Shown here: positions 6,098 to 9,396 of the stretch, piece after piece
How the letters are laid out: every line of letters starts with the position of its first letter
Position numbering within the stretch: position 1 is the first letter of the stretch
NCBI GenBank assembly: GCA_023255615.1
Contig: JAHFLI010000040.1
Location: 1 to 9,396 of the forward strand
Length of the DNA: 9,396 nt
Reading direction: 5' to 3'
Origin: Candidatus Woesearchaeota archaeon
GTDB lineage: Archaea; Nanobdellota; Nanobdellia; Woesearchaeales; JACQSR01
Notes under the pieces: generated by a model
Told to the model about the DNA's origin: nothing
The model's database searches: none
The model's input: the letters and a program-made list of their open reading frames with translations, nothing else
Program-made: the position numbers and the translations under genes

Positions 6098-6973
6098 ATG
6101 TCTGTAGAAGAATATCGCACAGCAGGAAAGATTGCACGTGATGCATTGGAATATGGAAGATCATTAATCAAAAAAAATGCAAAACTCGTTGACGTCTGTG
6201 ATAAGATCGAAGAAAACATACATAAACTCGGAGGGCAATTAGCATTTCCTGTTCAGATTTCGTGCAATGAAATTGCTGCTCACTTTTGTCCTCTTGATGA
6301 TGATCAAACGATTTTTTCTGATCAACTGGTCAATCTTGATGTCGGTGTTCATGTCAATGGATGTGTCGGTGACAATGCATGCTGCGTTGATCTCAGTGGA
6401 AAACATACTGAATTTGTAAAAGCTGCTGAAGACGCATTACGTGCCGCATCTGAAATAGTACGTATTGGAGTTCCCGTCTGGAAGATCGGAAAAGCAATTG
6501 ACGAAACAATCTCCAATTATGGTTTACATCCGGTACGAAATCTCTCTGGTCATGGATTAGGACAATTTAATATTCACGATTCTCCAACAATTCCTAATTA
6601 TGATAACAATGACAAGACGACGTTACAGAAAGGAATGGCAATTGCAATTGAACCGTTTGCGACTGATGGAAATGGGTTTGTAGGAGAACGAGGAACATCC
6701 ACGTTATTTTCCCTTACAGGAAAAAAATCAGTCCGTATAGAATTTGTACGAAATATTCAGAAAGAAATTGAATCTTATCAGGGATTACCCTTCACCACAC
6801 GCTGGCTCAATAACAAATTCTCAGCAGAGAAAACGGCATTTGCATTAAAACAATTTGGTCACTTAGGAATTATTCACGAATATCCCCCACTCGTTGAGCG
6901 AACTAACGCGTGGGTGTCTCAAGCAGAACATTCGTTCTATATTGATGATGAGATTATTTGCTTAACGAAATAG
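6098..6973 (+). CDS. map: Type II methionine aminopeptidase
   Basis: This cytosolic metalloenzyme removes the initiator methionine from new proteins. The 291-residue length matches archaeal type II enzymes. All five pita-bread-fold metal ligands are in place: D81 (NLDVGVH), D92 (GDNA), H152 (SGHGLG), E185 (AIEPFA) and E277 (QAEHS). H62 in EIAAHFCP corresponds to the substrate-contacting His of the family's AAHYTP motif. The inserted helical subdomain that marks type II enzymes lies at about 219-267 (from the IQKEIESYQGLPF region on). Somewhat unusual are extra Cys residues near the active site (C56, C64, C89, C95, C96), where Pyrococcus-type enzymes carry other residues. It has its own promoter and stands alone, with the next gene starting 35 bases later under a separate promoter. 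The ATG at 6098 is supported by both the TATA spacing and the usual family start (VEEYRTAGKIARDAL). Confidence 0.96.
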   Translation: MSVEEYRTAGKIARDALEYGRSLIKKNAKLVDVCDKIEENIHKLGGQLAFPVQISCNEIAAHFCPLDDDQTIFSDQLVNLDVGVHVNGCVGDNACCVDLSGKHTEFVKAAEDALRAASEIVRIGVPVWKIGKAIDETISNYGLHPVRNLSGHGLGQFNIHDSPTIPNYDNNDKTTLQKGMAIAIEPFATDGNGFVGERGTSTLFSLTGKKSVRIEFVRNIQKEIESYQGLPFTTRWLNNKFSAEKTAFALKQFGHLGIIHEYPPLVERTNAWVSQAEHSFYIDDEIICLTK

Positions 6974-6979
6974 AGTACA

Positions 6980-6987
6980 TTTAAATA
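6980..6987 (+). promoter_or_regulatory. TATA box of the His/Cys protein-ccdA unit
   Basis: TTTAAATA lies seven bases after the map stop codon. It is centred about 25-26 bases before ATG 7009, so the transcript should start at or near that ATG. No Shine-Dalgarno sequence is needed for this first gene, in contrast to ccdA downstream. Confidence 0.6.
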
Positions 6988-7008
6988 CTGCGACATTGAA
7001 AAAAGAAT

Positions 7009-7803
7009 ATGAAAAGATGCATGTTCTTCTCTTCACTATTTTTGGTATTATTCTCATGGTCATCTCTTGCTCATACGGGGGAATCAACTGATCTCACGAA
7101 CAGTTCTGTCTATGCTATTCTTGCCACATCGGTTTTTGTTGTCGCAATAATTATCACCTGCTTCTTTTGTAGTCCTACCAATGAACGCGTAAAGAAATTT
7201 CTTTTTTTGCTTATCATCATTCCTATTATCGTTACCACTATCTTTATTGTTAGTGCAACCATGTATCACAATTCCTCTTCGTACACCAAAGGTCCAGTGC
7301 ATTGGCATGCAGATTTTGAAGTGTGGAAATGTGGCCAGAAAGTAGATCTTCGAGATCCAAGCGGTGTATCAAATCGAATAGGAACACCTCTGTTGCATGA
7401 GCACAATGATAATCGTATCCATGTCGAAGGAACTGTTTCTCATGTCTCTGATATATCTTTACAGAATTTATTTGAGGTTGTTGGAGGAAATATTTTAAGC
7501 GATTCTATCGTCGTTCAGACAAATGATGGAATTGTTAGCGCAACGAATGGAGAGTTCTGTGGAAAAGAAAAAGGAATCCTTCAAGTGTTTGTTGAAAAAA
7601 TACAAAATCCAACCGTTAATGGACAATTCATTTCAATCCAAGAAAAAGTAAATGATTTTCCGTCTTATATTCTTTCTCCGTTTTCGAGTGTTCCACCGGG
7701 AGATTGTATTATTATTGATTTTGATCAGGCAAAAGATCATACTGATCACCTCTGTGAATCATACAAAATAGCAAAAGAGGAAGGTGTCATTCATGGCGGT
7801 TGA
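7009..7803 (+). CDS. Membrane-anchored extracytoplasmic protein with HxH motifs, partner of CcdA-like protein
   Basis: A 264-residue protein. It starts with a signal peptide (1-21, ending SWSSLA before H22) and has hydrophobic segments at about 33-53 and 63-84. A domain of about 180 residues follows, expected outside the cytoplasm. That domain carries HWH (98-100), C108 in EVWKCGQ, LLHEHNDNRIHVEG (H130, H132, H138), H145, C184, C233 and C249. The HWHADFEVW...LLHEHNDNRIHVEG layout recalls the VHWHPxL...PIHTHDxxGxIHIE type of archaeal extracytoplasmic proteins of unknown function; this is recall, not a search result. Clustered His and Cys suggest metal binding or thiol redox chemistry. Its reading frame overlaps the start of a CcdA/DsbD-type gene, so the two are co-transcribed and probably work together, the carrier perhaps keeping its Cys reduced. 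If the signal peptide is cut after A21, the mature chain begins with His. No named family is assigned. Confidence 0.65.
   Translation: MKRCMFFSSLFLVLFSWSSLAHTGESTDLTNSSVYAILATSVFVVAIIITCFFCSPTNERVKKFLFLLIIIPIIVTTIFIVSATMYHNSSSYTKGPVHWHADFEVWKCGQKVDLRDPSGVSNRIGTPLLHEHNDNRIHVEGTVSHVSDISLQNLFEVVGGNILSDSIVVQTNDGIVSATNGEFCGKEKGILQVFVEKIQNPTVNGQFISIQEKVNDFPSYILSPFSSVPPGDCIIIDFDQAKDHTDHLCESYKIAKEEGVIHGG
7781..7786 (+). promoter_or_regulatory. Shine-Dalgarno sequence deciding the ccdA start
   Basis: AAGGTG, preceded by GAGG, lies six bases before ATG 7793 and matches the anti-Shine-Dalgarno end of 16S rRNA. It overlaps the alternative GTG start at 7784, so ATG 7793 is the better start. It is located inside the last codons of the upstream gene, as expected for translational coupling. 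Confidence 0.6.
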
Positions 7804-8503
7804 GGCAGCAATTCCAACACTCGGCGTCGTGGTTATGACCGCATTAATTGATTCAATTAATCCCTGTGCTATTGGCGTTCTTATTTTGTTGATCTCCGTT
7901 TTGCTTGCCACAAGACATTCTCTCAAACAAATGGTTTTTCTGGGAATGATCTATATTCTTTCTGTCTACATAGTATACTTTAGCGCAGGTCTCGGTTTGC
8001 TTTTTGTGCTCTCAAATTTACCATTAATGATTACTGAATATCTTTCTATTGCAGTTGCGATGCTCATTATATTCGGCGGCATCCTCGAAATAAAAGATTA
8101 CTTCTGGTATGGAAAATGGTTTTCCTTAACCATTCCAGCGTCATACGCAAAGAAACTCCAACACTATTCTTCGAGAGCAACTCTTCCAGGAATTATTCTT
8201 CTTGGCGCATTTGTCTCTGCAGTAGAACTGCCCTGCACCGGTGGACCGTATCTTGCGATTATTACTCTTCTCTCACAATATTTTGACACAAAGGCATTTT
8301 TCTTTCTTATTCTCTATAACATTATTTTCGTCATGCCTCTCGTTGTTATTGTGCTTCTTGTTGCGGCCGGTAAAAAACTGCACGAAATAAAAAAATGGAA
8401 ACAAGATAATCGGGGGATCATGCGACTGTTCATCGGATTAGTTCTAGTGGCGATGGGGTGGTTATTGATGCTTATCGCCAATGGAACAATTAATTTAGGG
8501 TGA
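7793..8503 (+). CDS. CcdA/DsbD-type transmembrane thiol electron carrier
   Basis: A 236-residue polytopic protein with six hydrophobic segments, at about 9-38, 46-74, 80-98, 131-161, 168-192 and 209-230. Two conserved Cys lie in segments 1 and 4: C25 in DSINPCAIGVL and C148 in VELPCTGGPYLAI. CcdA/DsbD-core proteins use such a pair to carry electrons from cytosolic thioredoxin across the membrane to extracytoplasmic thiol proteins. No cytochrome c maturation gene is nearby, so the name ccdA should not be taken to imply haem work here. The likely substrate is the His/Cys protein encoded just upstream, whose stop overlaps this start by 11 bases. A GTG at 7784 would add three residues, but the Shine-Dalgarno at 7781-7786 supports ATG 7793. 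The length fits the short CcdA type lacking DsbD's fused periplasmic domains. Confidence 0.88.
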   Translation: MAVEAAIPTLGVVVMTALIDSINPCAIGVLILLISVLLATRHSLKQMVFLGMIYILSVYIVYFSAGLGLLFVLSNLPLMITEYLSIAVAMLIIFGGILEIKDYFWYGKWFSLTIPASYAKKLQHYSSRATLPGIILLGAFVSAVELPCTGGPYLAIITLLSQYFDTKAFFFLILYNIIFVMPLVVIVLLVAAGKKLHEIKKWKQDNRGIMRLFIGLVLVAMGWLLMLIANGTINLG

Positions 8504-8529
8504 AAAAATGATTATAGCTAAGTCGAAAC

Positions 8530-8538
8530 CTTTAAAAA
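8530..8538 (+). promoter_or_regulatory. TATA box of EF-2 gene
   Basis: CTTTAAAAA, preceded by a CGAAAC stretch that may act as BRE, is centred about 28-29 bases before ATG 8563. This predicts a leaderless or nearly leaderless transcript and makes EF-2 a separate transcription unit from ccdA. Confidence 0.6.
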
Positions 8539-8562
8539 CAATTCATCTGTTCTTGAGTTTCC

Positions 8563-9396
8563 ATGGCAGAAAAAATGGTCGATCGTGTTGTCCGTTTAAT
8601 GGGCAACTCTTCTCACATTAGAAATATTGCAATTTGTGCACATATTGATCACGGTAAAACAACATTCTCCGATAATCTTCTTGCTGGAGCCGGTATGATG
8701 TCAAAAGAGGATGCAGGAAAAGCACTCAAACTTGACTTTCATGCTGACGAACAGGAACGAGGAATTACTATTGATACGGCTGCCGTTTCCATGGTCCACA
8801 TTAAAGATGAACAGGAATATCTTGTTAATCTTTTAGATACACCCGGACACGTTGACTTTGGTGGTGATGTGACGAGGGCGATGAGGGCTGCAGACGGTGC
8901 GATTGTTCTTGTCGATTCTGTTGAAAGTATTATGCCGCAAACTGAAACAGTCTTACGGCAAGCATTGCGAGAATACGTCAAACCCGTTCTTTTTATCAAC
9001 AAAGTTGATCGTCTCATCAAAGAATTGCAATTAACACCAGAACAAATGCAGGAACGATTTATCAAGATTATTACTGCAGTCAATCAATTTATTGCTCAGA
9101 TTGCGCCTCCAGAATTCAAAGAAAAATGGCAAGTCAGTGTTCAAAATGGTTCCGTTTCTTTTGGATCTGCATTTCACAAATGGGCATTAAACCTAAATTA
9201 CATGAAGAAGAAAGGAATAACCTTCAAAGATGTTATTGCTGCCTATGATGGAAGCGAAAAATACAAAGAACTTGCAGATAAATCTCCTTTGCACGAATGC
9301 GTTCTTGATATGGTGGTTAATCATCTTCCCGATCCATATTCTGCCCAAAAATATAGAATCCCTCATCTCTGGAAAGGGGAATTAGAAAGTGAAGAC
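8563..9396 (+). CDS. Elongation factor 2 (EF-2), 3' end beyond the window
   Basis: The first 278 codons of archaeal/eukaryotic-type EF-2, the GTPase that moves the ribosome along the mRNA; the full protein is about 730 residues, so domains II-V (including the diphthamide site) are not visible. The GTPase signatures are complete: P-loop AHIDHGKTT (26-34), switch I ERGITIDTA (65-73), DTPGHVDF (92-99) and NKVD (146-149). RIRN-like SSHIRNIAI before the P-loop is the usual archaeal entry. The N-terminus MAEKMVDRVVRLMGNS fits archaeal EF-2. The frame stays open to the last base of the window. The ATG is supported by TATA spacing and by the family's normal N-terminal length. Confidence 0.96.
   Translation, partial: MAEKMVDRVVRLMGNSSHIRNIAICAHIDHGKTTFSDNLLAGAGMMSKEDAGKALKLDFHADEQERGITIDTAAVSMVHIKDEQEYLVNLLDTPGHVDFGGDVTRAMRAADGAIVLVDSVESIMPQTETVLRQALREYVKPVLFINKVDRLIKELQLTPEQMQERFIKIITAVNQFIAQIAPPEFKEKWQVSVQNGSVSFGSAFHKWALNLNYMKKKGITFKDVIAAYDGSEKYKELADKSPLHECVLDMVVNHLPDPYSAQKYRIPHLWKGELESED

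Noticed and set aside
8508..8560. ATG with short frame between ccdA and EF-2
   Set aside because: It runs through the EF-2 promoter into the EF-2 gene in another frame, with no sign of coding character.
8739..9083. Minus-strand open frame of 114 codons
   Set aside because: It is antisense to EF-2, whose GTPase motifs are complete on the plus strand.

Overview
The window looks like a stretch of an AT-rich archaeal chromosome. The evidence is the combination of a proteasome beta subunit, an aCPSF1/FttA-type beta-CASP ribonuclease, a TrmB-family regulator, a type II methionine aminopeptidase and EF-2, together with TATA/BRE promoters in place of bacterial -35/-10 boxes. The small Cys-rich secreted protein and the S-layer-like surface protein resemble proteins common in DPANN genomes (Woesearchaeota/Pacearchaeota-like). 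That placement is an inference.

Layout. (1) 1-1023 is the 3' part of a membrane-anchored surface protein with two Ig-like domains. (2) 1082-1852 is a TrmB-like regulator. (3) 1904-4462 is a probable operon of psmB and aCPSF1. (4) 4463-6097 is a decayed accessory stretch. It holds a frame-broken IS1-like transposase remnant, an intact-looking small secreted Cys-rich gene on the minus strand, a broken Nudix-like gene and an unexplained short Cys-containing reading frame. (5) 6098-6973 is methionine aminopeptidase. (6) 7009-8503 is a two-gene overlapping unit: a His/Cys-containing membrane-anchored extracytoplasmic protein and a CcdA/DsbD-type transmembrane thiol electron carrier. (7) 8563-9396 is the 5' end of EF-2, which runs off the window.

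The core genes cover protein turnover (proteasome, N-terminal Met removal), transcription termination and RNA 3' ends (aCPSF1) and translation (EF-2). The CcdA pair suggests that reducing equivalents or metal handling are delivered outside the cytoplasm.

A consistent signal is promoter geometry. Five separate promoters place a TATA box centred about 25-29 nt before the ATG, which implies transcripts that begin at or within a few bases of the start codon (leaderless). The psmB operon appears to have a short leader of about 18-20 nt. The internal gene ccdA is instead preceded by a Shine-Dalgarno-like AAGGTG. I saw no CRISPR array, rRNA or tRNA, and no wholly new system that I can defend. The most interesting unit is the His/Cys protein plus CcdA pair.
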